Shown piece after piece: positions 28,722 to 41,600 of a stretch of DNA of 64,000 nucleotides. Both the position numbers and the translations under genes were made by a program. The notes beneath the pieces were generated by a model, which saw only the letters and a list, made by a program, of their open reading frames with translations, ran no database searches and was not told where the DNA came from. This DNA comes from Scleropages formosus (Eukaryota; Chordata; Actinopteri; Osteoglossiformes; Osteoglossidae). The stretch is taken from NCBI RefSeq assembly GCF_900964775.1, contig NC_041817.1:17874783-17938782 (forward strand), in the 5' to 3' direction. Positions within the stretch are counted from its first letter, which is position 1. The number at the start of each line of letters is the position of its first letter.

Positions 28722-31055
28722 CTATTTCAGGAATGTAAAATGATGGTTTTGCAATTTGGACTCTGGAGTGGATTCCTCCATTCAATGTCCTTTAAATGTC
28801 AAAGAATTCCTGTAACAGAAGGAATGAACAAAAAAACGTTTTTTTTTAAAAAGGTTTACCTAAAACACTTGTGGATCAACACTATCATCTTAAGGAACTA
28901 TAAGTCACACTGGGCTTACTGTATTAGAAAGGACTAAACAGATATAAATATGATGGTCCCTGCTGTACTCTGTTTTACTTACAAACTTTGTATCCTCAGT
29001 TACAAAAAAGTGTTTCTGTATTTAAAAATGACTGGCTTTTATTACTGTAAATGGTATTTTGTCCCAATTTTTCTATATTTTACTGTTCATTCCTCCAAAG
29101 TGTAAAAGCCGTACAATCAAAATCTAATGTGTCTCCAAAAGAAAAAGAGGAAAAGCGGATTAAGTTTGCCTGCTTTTCAATTCATTATTCCACTGCAAAG
29201 GATTTCACCTGTTACCACGGTAAGAATTCTAATGCTGCATTTCAAGCCACATTATAAATAAAATATTACAAACTGGTGAATGTGAACAATTGAGTCACTC
29301 CCACTTTTTCAAATTTCTTTAAATATTTAAGTATACATGTATAAAATGTTAAATATTTAAATGTGTTAAATACAAAAATATTAAGAAAACGCCCTGAGAC
29401 TAACTGGTGCCCGTAACTATATAACTATATACCCTGCTTAGTGGAATATGCTTCCAGAAAAGGCTCTGGACCATTGATACCAAAGCACCAGACTACCAGT
29501 CATTGCAAGTGGAAGGATGGAAATATATTATTATTATTAGTGTTAGAAACAATTCTCTAAACTCCCTACTGTCATTCGCCATCTATAAACTATAGCGATT
29601 AAACAAACACAAGGCTATTTAGAGAGTCAGCACTGCAATTGAATTTACATTTATTTATTTAGCAGACACTTTTTGCCAAAGCAACTTACAATGGGTACTA
29701 TGTAGTGTTATTAGCCCACACTCCTTATTGACCAACGTGACTTACACTCCTACATACACTACTTACAAGGGGTCACTCATCCATACATGATCAGTGGAAC
29801 ACACTCACTCTGTGATTTACACACTATAATCAAACCAATTCATCTTTAGAGCGCTCTTCTCACGCAGTGACACAGAGGGCTAGAAGAGAGGTATAAGCGT
29901 TAGGAAGAAAGACATCATTTCTGGTAAAACCCGGCCCGGGTTCTCGCGAGAACGGACCCACACGCACACGCGGAAACTGCATACTATCGGAGAGCCTCTA
30001 CTAACTGCTCCTCCCTCACGTGAACACTTCGGACGAATTACATAACTCATATTTAAAAATATGAATTCCACGGTTTTTCGTGTTAGCGGAGCACCAGAGC
30101 AATGACGATAGAGCTCTAATGAAGCAGGAGCGACTTACCCAACCCAGTAAATAATGCCGCTGAGTGAAGAACAACACGGACGAGTCTAATTAAAGTGTCT
30201 CTTGAGTCTCTCTCGCACCCTCCCTCTGTGTGAGTCTAATTAAAAAAAAAAAAAACTGTTAACTGTAAAAACGTATTCTCTCAGTTCTACCGCCTTCTCA
30301 ACTTCAACTTGTACAAAAACACGGCAAATACATCAAATAGCGAGATGGAAAATTAACGACGACGGCCACACTCAGGAAGGTTTCATTATTTATTTATCTT
30401 ATCCGTCGAGGTCGCGGTCTAAAGACGTTCAAATTCGAAAGTAACGAAAAGGTGGTTGCAGACGTTTATTTATTTATTTATTTACTTTGTAAATATACTC
30501 GCGTAAAAGTAAAAAGAATCGACATGAGAAATTTGGCAACACGGTCCAAATATCGCGATAAAATACCCCGTGACTTAACCTTCCAGAAACTGTACGTATA
30601 AGGAAGTGTTTCTACGCAGACTTTCTATTGGATACTTTTGTAGACGGGTAAGGGATACTGGGCTTTGGAGTCTTTACGTGCTTGATGAGTTCAACAAGCA
30701 ATATCCTTTTTTTTTTTTTTTTTTTTTTTTATCTGTAGGAAGACGTGTGACACAAGTTGATTTTACTCGACCGTTTCCATATAACGAATCTCAGCAGCGA
30801 TTACCTTAATGTTGGCGTATTTGTACGGACAGTATGAGTTTTGTTCTCTTTTCTAGTCATTAAATGTTATTGCAATGATGATATGCTACATATATGAATG
30901 TGCTCGGTACATGTGTGACGGAATAATAACACATCTGTAACACGTGCACTACAGGTGTTACAATTGCACCTGCAACATTTGCCTTTGTACTAAATTATAA
31001 AATTGTGGGAGGATGAATCATTCCATTTAAACAGTCTGAACGGGCCGCACAATTA
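28722..31055. other. Upstream region of the deaminase gene
   Basis: Contains a degraded SINE B tail (29,640-29,705), AT-rich stretches, (ATTT)n at 30,466-30,485 and a poly-T run at 30,708-30,731. The first exon of the deaminase gene should lie here or further right, but no convincing start exon was found. GC content rises from about 29,880 to 30,120. Confidence 0.4.
29942..29951. promoter_or_regulatory. TCTCGCGAGA palindromic promoter motif
   Basis: Perfect TCTCGCGAGA in a locally CpG-rich stretch. This palindrome is known in TATA-less CpG-island promoters and is bound by Kaiso/ZBTB33-type factors. It may mark the promoter of the minus-strand deaminase gene about 1.2 kb away. Confidence 0.4.
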
Positions 31056-31840
31056 TTACGTATTTAAAAAGAAATGTTGCCTTTTGCATGCACGTCTAAG
31101 GCGGGCATGTTGCCATAAATGGCGGTCTGTGGAAATGTGAGCCGTTGTTGGGTCTTCGACTGCGGGATAGATCCCAGCGGGCCAGGACCGGGGTGTTGTC
31201 AATAATTGATTGGCGGTGACAGCGAACAGACGACACCCTTGGTGACGAAGAGAGACACAGCTCAGCCCCTCAGTCCGCAGAGGACGAGCGGGGCGCTGCA
31301 TTCCCCCCAGACTGCCGCTAGAGGGCAGAGGAGAACGTGCGGCCACCCTGTAGCGCTGCCCGATCACGTGAACAGAGAGCGGTCGGTCCTCAGACTGCAG
31401 GCCGACGGCTCCTCCCTCAGCAACGTAAAGGAGTAGAAAGAAGGCTGGAAAACGAGGTACTCGGGTTTCTCGTGTTGGGAACGTGCCAGTTACGAACTTT
31501 CAGAGATAGATCCCCTTTTCAGTTTTACTTCTTTCTTTTTTATTTCTTACTGCATTTTTTCCACTTAGCTGCTTCCTAACATGTCTCTTTTGCAGAGTGA
31601 CGCAGCCTGCGATTCCACGGACCGCCGTCGGTTCGCTGTTAAAAATGCGCGCGGACAGAACGGCGGCGTTTACTGCTGTACCGTCCGCCCTAGTGCGGCT
31701 CCCTTCCATTGCACGGTGTTTGCAGCGGTTCTCTCGTGTTCCTCGGGCTCGCTGATAAATAACCAGACAAGGAACGCTGCACATGAGATGCACGTCGCTT
31801 TGGGGAAAAGCGTCTGCTAAATGAATAAATGTAAATATTT
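31056..31840. other. CpG-rich segment with ORFs but no recognised gene
   Basis: Higher CpG content than the surroundings. Open frames occur on both strands (31,206-31,436; 31,581-31,820) without recognisable domains. The end (31,795-31,835) is the tail of a plus-strand SINE B. Confidence 0.35.
31315..31327 (+). promoter_or_regulatory. CTCF-like motif 1
   Basis: CCGCTAGAGGGCA fits the CTCF core consensus (CCNNYAGRKGGCR). Confidence 0.45.
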
Positions 31841-31905
31841 TATGGAATGCGTCGGTCTACAGCGTCTTCCGAGGAAGTTTGTGGAGTGTAATATCCGACC
31901 TCCCG

Positions 31906-31918
31906 CCACTAGGGGGCG
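31906..31918 (+). promoter_or_regulatory. CTCF-like motif 2
   Basis: CCACTAGGGGGCG is a near-perfect CTCF core, 0.6 kb from motif 1 in the same orientation. Confidence 0.5.
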
Positions 31919-32029
31919 GTAGTTTAATTATGAGAATGAGTAGTAGCGTACAAGAAAACGTGTAGAGGCACGCGGCAGTTTTTTTTTCTTTTTTTTTTTT
32001 TTTTTTTTCCAAAAAAACGGATCAGAATG

Positions 32030-32630
32030 CATCACCAGCCCACCGGTGTCTGGTTCCACACACTGTCAAACTCGACCGGAATAAATTTCTCCAGCCATCA
32101 TTTCCGGTAATTAAAATCTTTATTCAATAAATAATCCTAAAACTGCCATGCCAATAGTAAACTTTAAAATGAAATAATAAAATAAAATCAGTAAGACCAA
32201 CTAATATAAAGACTGCATGGCAGAACCTTTAAAACACTGAAAAATGTACCCCAAGGCTTAAAACTGTACATAATAAATTATTAAAAGGAAACTTACCTGT
32301 AACATTCACTCCTCAAGATGGGTGGTCCCCTGGCCTGTTCCCAGGGTGTTACCGTACGCCTTACCTACCGTTTGTGAGCGATTCCCTTTTCGCAACACGT
32401 CTCCCCTTTTGTTGTTTTTAGTGGGATAGGTGAATGATAAAATACATATACAGAATTAAAGCACAACATGCACCAACACAAAGAAAAAAAAAAACTAATC
32501 TACACTACACTAAACTAAAAATAATAAAGAACAATACATTAATAATTAGTACAAACACACCACACGCGTAGTCATTTATAGGTGACTACTTAAAAGTGCA
32601 AGAAGTGCTATAAATTATTAGGGAGCCACA
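32030..32630 (-). mobile_element. Non-autonomous Tx1-derived element with module M and U1-like hairpin
   Basis: Minus-strand order: AT-rich leader (32,630-32,400), U1-like hairpin (32,353-32,290), then module M (32,245-32,030) ending GTGTGTGGAACCAGACACCG and an A-rich tail (plus-strand T run at 31,980-32,010). It has the same order as 7,690-8,373 plus 12,376-12,422 and no ORF1, so it is the most compact full unit of this family in the window, outside the small-RNA locus. Confidence 0.65.
32290..32353 (+). other. U1-like hairpin segment, copy 3
   Basis: AAACTTACCTGTAACATTCA to CCCAGGGTGTTACC. Same features as at 22,984-23,048. Confidence 0.4.
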
Positions 32631-32984
32631 GGTGCGGTTTTTGTCTGTAATAAAACACCTCAAAGAATATTGCAGTTTACTTCATTTTATAGCACCAACA
32701 ACGCCATGTGGAGACAGTGCTTTTTTGGGGTGTTTTAAACTAGTTGTAATATGGCTAAATGGATAATATATACATAAAAATCTTTTTTTATTTTAAATTA
32801 ATTGTAGTCATATATAAAATGTTTAGCAACCCTGAACAGTGAATGAATGAAGCTTCATCTCCATGGTCACACATTATTGGTTGTATAGATGGTAGCTAGA
32901 AGCTGATGAACCCATCAGAGATCAGGATCGAATGGGAGGTTGCAGAGACACACAAGGGTGTTTGCCAACCATGCATAGCAGCAT

Positions 32985-33170
32985 GGGGGATGCGGTGGTG
33001 CTCTCCAGTGGGTCTGGGGTTTGAGTCCTGCTTGGGGTGCCTTGTGACAGACTGGCGTCCCGTCCTGAGTGTGTCCCCTCCCCCTCCAGCCTTATCCCCT
33101 GTGTTGCCGGGTTAGGCTCTGGCTCCCCGCGACCCCAAATGGGACAAGCGGTTCAGAGAGAATGTGTGTG
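32985..33170 (+). mobile_element. tRNA-derived SINE, copy 3 (head deleted)
   Basis: GGGGGATGCGGTGGTGCTCT joins the start of the head directly to CTCTCCAGTGGG, so about 25 bases including the A box are lost. B box GGTTTGAGTCC and the body to GGGACAAGCGGTTC are present. Confidence 0.85.
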
Positions 33171-33409
33171 TGCATGGCAGCATCCTACCTTATAATTATA
33201 CATAAACATAAAATGTCTTTTAAAAAGACTATTGAATACAGAACATCCCATTCAAGTCACTATGGTTACAAGCAGACTACTTATTTGGCAAGGCACAGCA
33301 TTACAGGCATTAGTCCCCAATATTCCCCACACCAGTTTCGATGTATTATTTAGTATATCTCTATAAAACTGACCCCACAATGTGGTTTTTGATTTTATTA
33401 TTTTAAGCA

Positions 33410-33625
33410 AATTCATGCATACATTAACATTCATTCAGCTGTTGTTTTTCTCTAAGGTGATTTACAGTGTTAACGTACATGCAAGTATTTGCCCATTTAT
33501 ACAGCTGGATAATTTTTACTGCACCAGTTCAGAAACGGTATCATGATCAAGGTACTACAGCAGAAAGGCTGGATTTGAACCTGGCTTTAAAGGCACTGGC
33601 TTTAACCACTACCTACAGCCCCTGA
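33410..33625 (-). mobile_element. tRNA-like SINE B copy
   Basis: Degraded minus-strand copy. TCTCTAAGGTGATTTACAGT and ACAGCTGGATAATTTTTACT are present, ending with GATTTGAACCTGGC (reverse of the B box) and TTTAACCACTACCTACAGCC (head). Confidence 0.7.
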
Positions 33626-36010
33626 TAAAAATTTTTGTTGGGGTCCACATTAAGAAAAATTCAAAGGTTTTCTCTGAATAACAACACATGTCTCTAAGAA
33701 TTGCCAAAGGAGGATTCTTCACGTTGCCAGCTGGCTGTCTGGAACATCTCATCTCGTTGTTCCTGGAGACCAAAACACACACACTGCATTCTTTACCCCT
33801 GACATCAGAGCTGTGACTATGGCCAGTCCGCCCAAGTGGTGTTTGTGTTCAACATCCAGTCCCTCTTTTTATCAGTATTGCACGTCTCTGAGACCAGTGG
33901 GGGTCTAGTGGGGGTTTATCATCAGCGAAGACCCCTTTCAGCATATCCCTAACTACTCTATAGATGAGTATCTCAGACAGGCACACAAACACCTCTGAAA
34001 TTGTAGCTTTCTAGAACCATTAAACTTAGTGAGTCAAAATATGCATTTTTTACATTCCTCTGAGGCTACCAAGATAATTGAGGCATAGTGGATTTGCTGT
34101 GACTAATCTGACACTGGGACTGAGGAAGGGGTATGGAAGAAGAAGCTTGCCTGGTTCATTGTACCTGTAGCCTGACTGTACTCCAGCTGGCTAGTCCACC
34201 TTGGGCTGCACCCACACAGCATGAACGCAGAGCTGCTGGGTTGGAGGGAAGTGGATTACACCAAAGGACAGAGACATTTTTCATTCTTCCACGCCTTTGT
34301 TCCTCCTCCCCACCCTTTCTCTGGACTCAGAAGCAGCTTCTGAGGAAACGGATCTCGAGTTCCGAAATGGCTCTGCGTAGCTCAGCCGAGCGCGTCCTCC
34401 TCTGGCTCCGAGATAGCGAGGACAGCAGCGGGGCACGAGAGCAAGATGATCAGCGAGCGATCACACGTTGCACGGGCTGCGGTGCTGAAGGAAATGGACA
34501 CAAGTGAAGGTTGCTCAAAACCCAGAAGGGGCTGCATTTGCACCTGTGAGCAAGTGTTTTTCATGGACTCCTTTAGAGAACAACTCTACATGCAGCTTAA
34601 AGAAGTGAGAAAATGTGAACTGTTTGTAAACCTGGTGGGATCCTCAGATATACTTCCTGTGAGAAAGTCAGACTTCACTTGCTGCAGGGAGAGGTATTTG
34701 ATGTGAGGCCATTTGGGAGAATTGGAATCACTTTGATAAACACAAAAAGCAAAGTTGGGGGGGAAAAAAAAAAAAAAAAAACTACAGCCACCATGGCTGG
34801 GCAATGGAATGCAGCCCAGGGTCTTCAACTGGCTGATTCATCTCCCAGATGCTGCTGGCAGATACTGTTTGTCCAATGAAAACCTGTGTTGAGAATCACT
34901 GCTTTTATCCAAACTATCCAGATCAGCAGAGAGAAGGCAAAGATGTCAATTTAGCAAAAGCCACGGTAGTTCAGGGTGAAGCGATTAATCTAGAGGTCTA
35001 ACATCCAGCCTGACCGAGAAGGGCCTGGGGTTGTGTTGGGGAATCACAACTAGTTGTTATTAATTTCTATTTAGCCAATGTCTTTGCTACAATGTTCAAA
35101 AAACTCTAGTAAGCTGCTTAGAAGACATAGCCATCCACGCAGCATGACAGTCTAACACACACACAGTGGTATTTAGATTCAAATTCACGTGAATCACATG
35201 ACCTTGGATTCTGGGGGAAACGGACGCACCTGGAGGAAACCTACAGGAATACATAAAGAACATGAAAACACACAATGTCAGATGGTGACAAGGATTCCCC
35301 CGCAGTCCAGCGGCTTTCCATATCACCACAGTACACACTGATGGGCCCTGCGAATGAAGTTGGAACAAGCCGCACCTGTCGCCTCTTCCAGTCCCGTTTT
35401 ACCGTTTTGTCGGTGACGGATGCCGTTGTGTGGGTGTCACGGAAAGTGTACTGTGCAGAACGTTATGCGATTCGTCCACGTTCGAGTCCCCAGAATTTAT
35501 ACTTAAACTCGAGCAGCAAAGGAACGACGATGCTAAACCGTACCGAACTTGGTAGCAGGAAGGCTGCGAGAAGGAGCCCTACAGCATTTTTAAAGGTGCT
35601 GAAAAGTTGTACTCTTAAACTCTTTCAAAAACATGAACAAATTTCACTTTTTGTACAACTGGATACAGTTTAAGAAAAATACATAATACACAAACTTCTC
35701 GTGTTATGAATGTTCAAGTCATCCAATTTCAAAGATAAACATATTTCAGATCATTACTTTTGTAAAATCTGTTGCCAAGCAAGTGTGATCTGTATGTTCT
35801 CAGTATTTTTTTTTTTTTTTTTTTTTTAGATATGCAGTATCTGAACTTTTTACAGACTAACTTGTAAATAAATCAAGGGATGTCTATTACTAAACTTTGG
35901 GTTATTGGTAAAAGTGACTCCGGATTCTCTAAAAAATAGTTATGAACAGACTTCTGATCCCTGTTGTGTTCGTGATGGATGAGGGTGATCTGAGCATATA
36001 TTAAATATAT
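33626..36010. other. Intergenic, no recognised gene
   Basis: Open frames at 34,133-34,507 and 35,275-35,673 (plus) have no recognisable domain. The stretch 35,200-35,290 (GGACGCACCTGGAGGAAACC) looks like a common fish repeat fragment. Poly-A at 34,767-34,782 and poly-T at 35,809-35,826. Confidence 0.4.
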
Positions 36011-36225
36011 GAACATTTATTCATTTAGCCAACACTTTTTTCCAACATGACTTACAACATTAAGGTATTTACAATTATTTGTCCATTTATACAGCTGGAT
36101 AGTTTTTACTGGAGCAATTTTTGGGTAAGTACCTTACTCAAGGACACTACAGCTGGAGGTGAGACTTGAACCTGTGAGCTTTGGGTCCAAAGGCAGCGGC
36201 TCTAACCACTGTGTCCCTATATTAA
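36010..36225 (-). mobile_element. tRNA-like SINE B copy
   Basis: ATTTATTCATTTAGCCAACA (tail), ATACAGCTGGATAGTTTTTA, CTTGAACCTGTGAGC (B-box region reversed) and GGCTCTAACCACTGTG (head) in order on the plus strand, so the element is antisense. Confidence 0.75.
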
Positions 36226-36544
36226 AAACAGAACATTCAATGTAAAGTATGATAATCTGGAGCATCCAGTTACACACAAAAATGTCTTTTTTCTCACCAA
36301 AAATCCACTTGACAGCTGACAAGCATGACACACTGACAGCTGTCTCCTTTCTCAGGGTGCATCTGAAACAATCATTCCACTGCACACTCACCCACACACA
36401 CACACACACAACACTGGAAAGTCACACTGCATTTAGATTTCTTTTTATTGTCATGATTATTGTCATCATGGATATTTCAGTCCTGTTTTTTTTCCTTACA
36501 GAGTGGAAAGGGGTGGGTGGGGGGTGCTGAAATGATGTAATGCA

Positions 36545-38438
36545 TTTATTTTATTCCATTACAGACAGACTGCATCACTAACATAAACATGGCTGAAGCA
36601 TTTCACACCGAATTACAGACCAACCCAAAGGATCAGCCTTTAAGAGACCCAAAGTAAGCATGAGACCCAAACGCAAAATTGCTTGGTAGCTGTGCCCAAC
36701 CTCCATAAACTACATTCCTTTGAGGGAGGAATGAATACTTCTTATGAAGAACGTAAGGAAAAGTCAACTAGAAGTGAAAACATGGGCGAAGCAGACAAAA
36801 GTTAGCTGCCTGTGTTGCAAGCTGCTTCAGGGATCGAAGGCTCGTAGAGCACGTCAGCGCAGAGCCGCTGTGCCTTTGCCAAGGTCCAGCACAGTGCAAG
36901 TGGCCCAGGAGACAAACAAATGTCAATTCGTATCTCTTAAGAAAAGCGGAGCGGAGTGGAGAAAAGACACACCTTAAAATACTCCTTTTGCCTTCACGAG
37001 AAAGTTCTCAAAATGTACATGGGTTGGTAGTATTAAAAAAAAATTACAATTTCATTTCTAGGTGACAGACCAAAAGGAGGGGGACAGAATCAACTGTTAA
37101 TAAAAACAAACTAAAATCAGGGATAAAAAGGTAACGCGGCAGCAGCCTACTTTCTCCACTGCCAACAAAAGCACAGAGTTCCGAGAGCGTCAGATTCCTG
37201 AGGTCCGGCTGTAGGCGAGAGCCAGCTCGGTATGCAATCTGATGGCCTAAAATCTCAGACCACGGATTCCTTTTGTCGCTAGCTAGCCATGCATTACGAC
37301 TGGCCATTCTGCCACGAGTGCGAAATCTTCTGTGGAGCTCATGCACCGCCCATACCAAATATGTCCTCGTACTTGCTGCTAGTTTTCTTTACAGTTAATA
37401 TCATTAATAAGAAACTATCAGGTCCTATATCCAAAACATAAGTGACGAGAGCCAACACAATGGCGCAATGCTTGGAGCTCTCGCTAAACTCCCTCAGAGC
37501 GCAAATGGATCACCTCATACACAGAATTATAGGAGTTCCGGCACTGTCTACGAAGCTTTCGAACCCAAAAAAGGCTTCTGTGGGCACGCTGAAAGGCAAT
37601 GGGGTTGCCCTTAAGCCAAGGTGTGTGGCAGTGAAAATGGTGGAAAGAAAGAAAAGCCACTTCAGTACACTGGGCTGTGTGACCTCCTCACTTTGTTAGA
37701 ACTGTCGGAGAAAAGGGGAGAACAAGCAGCGATATCAAGCTTTTTAACAAACGCAGAGAGAGCTGCTTTCTGCTCTGCCGTTGTCTCGCCAGGAAAGGCA
37801 TTAAAACAGAAAACAGAGGTACTATTAAATAACCTTTCCAAAATTCCCCATGGATCAAGGCACAAGTTCTGCTCTGCATGTAAATGCCTGATCGCATCTG
37901 GACCGAAAACAAATAGATGGGGTGGGTTCATAAGGTACAGTACATTGGTAGTTGTGACCCCAGGCTCACCCTAGGAGGCAGCGGGTCATAAAAACAAAGG
38001 TCACACATAAAACCAATTATTTATATAAAATAAAAATAAAACAAAGTGGTGGTGAAATTGCAGTACTTCACGCAAGCGACATCCTGCCCAGTGGTGCCCT
38101 TATCCCAGGTAACACTCGGACACTTCTCCACAACCGTCCCAGCACCTTCACAGGGCTGAAAAAACACAAGAGCACTTCTCTGCAATTTGGCAATTCCTTT
38201 GGCTGCCTCTTCTCTGCACTCTTTATGAACTGCTACTCATGAACATCGCCATCAATATTAAATCACAGTTAATGTACGACTGGTTATAAGCATCAAAACA
38301 CCCATCACAATTCTTATTTTTTGCACCTTTTTATCTTTAGTAAAATTTTATGATTGCTTGTGGTGGTTGTACCCAAGTTCTGCGAGGAGGCACCCCAGCC
38401 TGCCCGCTCCTTGCCCCGTCCTTTTCACAGGCCCAGGG
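36545..38438 (-). other. rap2a: Putative rap2a 3' UTR
   Basis: Region downstream of the rap2a stop, free of SINE copies. A candidate AATAAA lies on the minus strand (TTTATT at 36,545-36,550). RAP2A mRNAs have long 3' UTRs in vertebrates. The true end cannot be fixed from sequence alone, and other signals lie nearer. Confidence 0.35.
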
Positions 38439-38676
38439 CTATTGTATACTGCAGGAGGAGCAGCAGGGGTCGTCCTTGTCGGGCTGCGCCCCGGAGTCCA
38501 TCTGGCGCACAATCTCCGCAAACAGCTCGTCCACCATGGTCTTGCTCTTGGCTGACGTCTCCATGAAGGGGCAGCCCCACTCCTGGGCCAGCGCCTGGCC
38601 CTCGCCCGACGACACCTCTCTTTCGCTCTCCAGGTCCACCTTGTTGCCCACCAGGATCACTGGTACCTTCTCATAC
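38439..38676 (-). CDS. rap2a: rap2a exon 2 (C-terminal half)
   Basis: Follows a CATCTGCAG acceptor and completes codon 105 (Arg). It encodes [20 protein letters not shown] (the NKVD guanine-specificity motif at residues 116-119), ETSAKSK (SAK motif) and a tail ending [14 protein letters not shown] is a CAAX prenylation box and the two cysteines before it are palmitoylation sites in Rap2 proteins, so the product is expected on membranes. With exon 1 it gives 183 residues, the normal Rap2A length. The tail [10 protein letters not shown] is Rap2A-type rather than Rap2B or Rap2C. Confidence 0.96.
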
Positions 38677-41600
38677 CTGCAGATGACACACAAGCACGTG
38701 TGTTGGAGGTGGAGTCCCGCGAACACACCAGCGCCCCTGCGAGCCGTTACAACATTATCTTTTTTGTTTCCTAAAAACTTTTCTGCACACTGCGCTTTGA
38801 TTCTGACAGTCAAGGCAGCGGTCAGTAAAGCGTGAACAGAAAAACGAAGGCAAACAGAAAACGTACAAAAAAAAGGCCATTAAGCACAATTCAAGCAATG
38901 TGTTCCAGGAATAATGAACAATGTACAGTGTAATTCACAGAAACCCGACTGTGTAATGGAGGAACTTTTACAGCCTCTGGCCACGGGCTGCCCTACTCCC
39001 TCACACTCGAGTGTTTCACAGGAGTGTGTGATGTAGTGCAATAATGGCCAGGGGACGGGGGGGTGGGCGGTTTTGCTGGCAGACAGGCCGCTATTCTTTG
39101 AACAGCCATGTTGGTCCAGGGCTGGCAGTGGGATAGGCATCGGTCGGCTCCACACCTGGCTGCCCAGAGCCCCGTCACACCCAGGTCTGCTCATTAATTA
39201 GGCGGCTCGCTGTTCAGCCAGGCTATTCCTGGCTGTAAACAAACAATGTTCTGGGGGGGGGGGGGGGCTCCAAATTTGAGCTTGTCAAGAAGAATTCTGG
39301 AACCACAAAAACCATTTAGAAACCTGATCTAGATTCCATAGATTAAAAACTTTCTAGAGTTTCCAGGGCTGATAACTTTGCACACAAAAAAAAAAAAAAC
39401 TGACAGCTTATAAATGATTTCAAATATTTTCAAAGTTTTTGGCACTAATAAAAAATTAACCACTAAATAGTGTACAAGGACCTTTTTTAAATTTTTACTC
39501 ACACACAATGCATTCAGTCTGTATCAGGGCTTCTGAATAACTTGCAAGAATAATTATATAATTGTTATCATATATACTGTATATATGTATTTATAATATT
39601 TTACTAAATATACAGTATACAAAGAATGAAGCCAAGCCACCAGTGTAGGACAGCACATGCAAACACTTCTAGATTCATTTTCTTATGTTTCTCCCATGAA
39701 ATACTGATGGCCATAAATTACTGACATTTGCAAAGGGGGGGGGATCAGCTATCACCACGTTATTGAAGTACATATAGGACAAAACATGGTGACTGGGACT
39801 GGAAGATGAACATTAACATCGCCTACTAATCTAATCTTACGAGTTACAACTGTCGTGCCAGCAACAACGATGGAGATCTAAAATATATTTACTGTGATGT
39901 ACAGTATGTACTACTGTGATTTACTGTGATTTCAGAGATCCACATTAAACTCTGACCTTGATGCTCCTACTTTTGTAGAGTCTAACACAGTGTCCCCATG
40001 TTCATCAAGATCTGCTTAATGTCTGGACTTTTATGGCCTTACAGAGAAATATTGATTCTCAAGTTATTTGAAATACTACTTTACTACAGCTAGAGAAGAA
40101 CTGAGAGGGACTTGGAGAAGCAGTTTTGGGATGACCTAGACATGCAGTGTGTGTGGGGGGATGCCTTTAAAAGTTCAGAACTTCATTTAAGGTCAGCATC
40201 TTCTGAAGTATCGTGTCTGTTCTCAAATTAGTTGGATGAATCTTGAATTTGGGGGTCATGAGGCTCGCTGGAGAAGTGACAGCGACAGTTATACCTGCCA
40301 CGCAGCAGTGACTGAGCCACCACACAACATCAGCAGTGACAGGGTATGACAGGGCATTGTGCTGTAAAGGTCACCAGGCTGCTCCAAGACACAGGCCATG
40401 CAGCCCTCGCTCACACCTTTCTTCTGTATAAAGGTCAGCTGTGTGCTGCAGCAGGGTGTGGAGAGGCAACAGAGGAATTCTGGGAAAAGGAAAGACTGAG
40501 CCTGTGCAGACTGGAGAGCCACATGCAGGTTGGTTCCACGGGTCCTGGCACAAGTCCATTCTCCAAGTGACACCAGTGAGAGCAGCTTTGATTCCCTGGC
40601 CAAGATGACACCAGGTTGACTCCAGGAAGGCTCCCATTGTTAGAGCACACAAATCTCTGAATCTGTGGGTGGCAGAGGTCCTTGCCTCTCTTGACCCTGG
40701 AGTCTCTTGGCTTTTTAAATATCTAAAGGTGCCATCATCTGTCACAGTGTAACACTGGAGAAGGGTGACAGGGAACGGGACGGGAGCCTCAGGGTTCCCA
40801 TGGAGGACCGTAGCTGGAGTGCACGCTAGTGATAGCCTGTTGCCAAGATGCGGCAGATTAGGGCCTGTGCTGCCAGCCCATTCATGCGGGAGCCACCCTG
40901 GCGTGAATGGGTTGGAGAGCCTGCGATGCAGTAAAGATTACAATGTTGGAAAGCGTGCGCGTTTCAGAGAGAGGAAGGAAGAGCAGCTTACATTACGACA
41001 CAATACTTCTTTCAGCCACTGCCTCCGAGGCTCTGTGTGACAGCGAGCATTTCGGCAGCGCAGATGAACGAGCGCAAAGCAGCCTCTCACACCAGCAGGC
41101 ACGGTTTCCCAATAAACCAATCAATCCCTTCGCACGACAGGCAGCGGAGAGCAACAGAGGTGGGGAATTGGGGTTGCTAAGTCACTCATTTCATTCCAAA
41201 TGTCAAGCACAAACTGCACCTCTATAGCCGGACCAGATCTTGGACCGTGTGCAGTGTGTCCCCTGTGCATCAGACCTCACATATCGCATCTATGCTGCCT
41301 TCAACCTCCTGACACGAACACCGAGGAAGAATGGCTACCACGCTACTAAGGGTGTGACTGAGCTTGACAGCATTTGAAATACGGGACTGCTGCTGGTCCG
41401 AGAGATAGACGAGCTGATCGCTGCCCATCGATGCAGACACACAAATTGGTTCAGTGCTGTTTGAAGAGCATCCTGTCCCATTCGCCACGTTTGGCTGCAG
41501 GTTGTGCCGCTTCTGTAAAGAAAAAAAACCATGAAAAAGGAGACATTCCTTCTCACAGCCCCGAAACAATTCCTTTGGCTTCTTTTACAGCCATAAGGTA

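Noticed and set aside
29880-30071. Minus-strand frame starting MEFIFLNMSYVIRPKCS as a candidate first exon of the deaminase.
   Set aside because: No similarity to deaminase N-termini and no suitable donor in phase.
32906-33115. Short frames inside the tRNA-SINE copies (also 5,636-5,923, 57,938-58,192).
   Set aside because: They recur in every SINE copy and reflect the SINE sequence, not a gene.
38350-38835. Plus-strand frame over rap2a exon 2.
   Set aside because: Antisense shadow of a GC-rich conserved exon.
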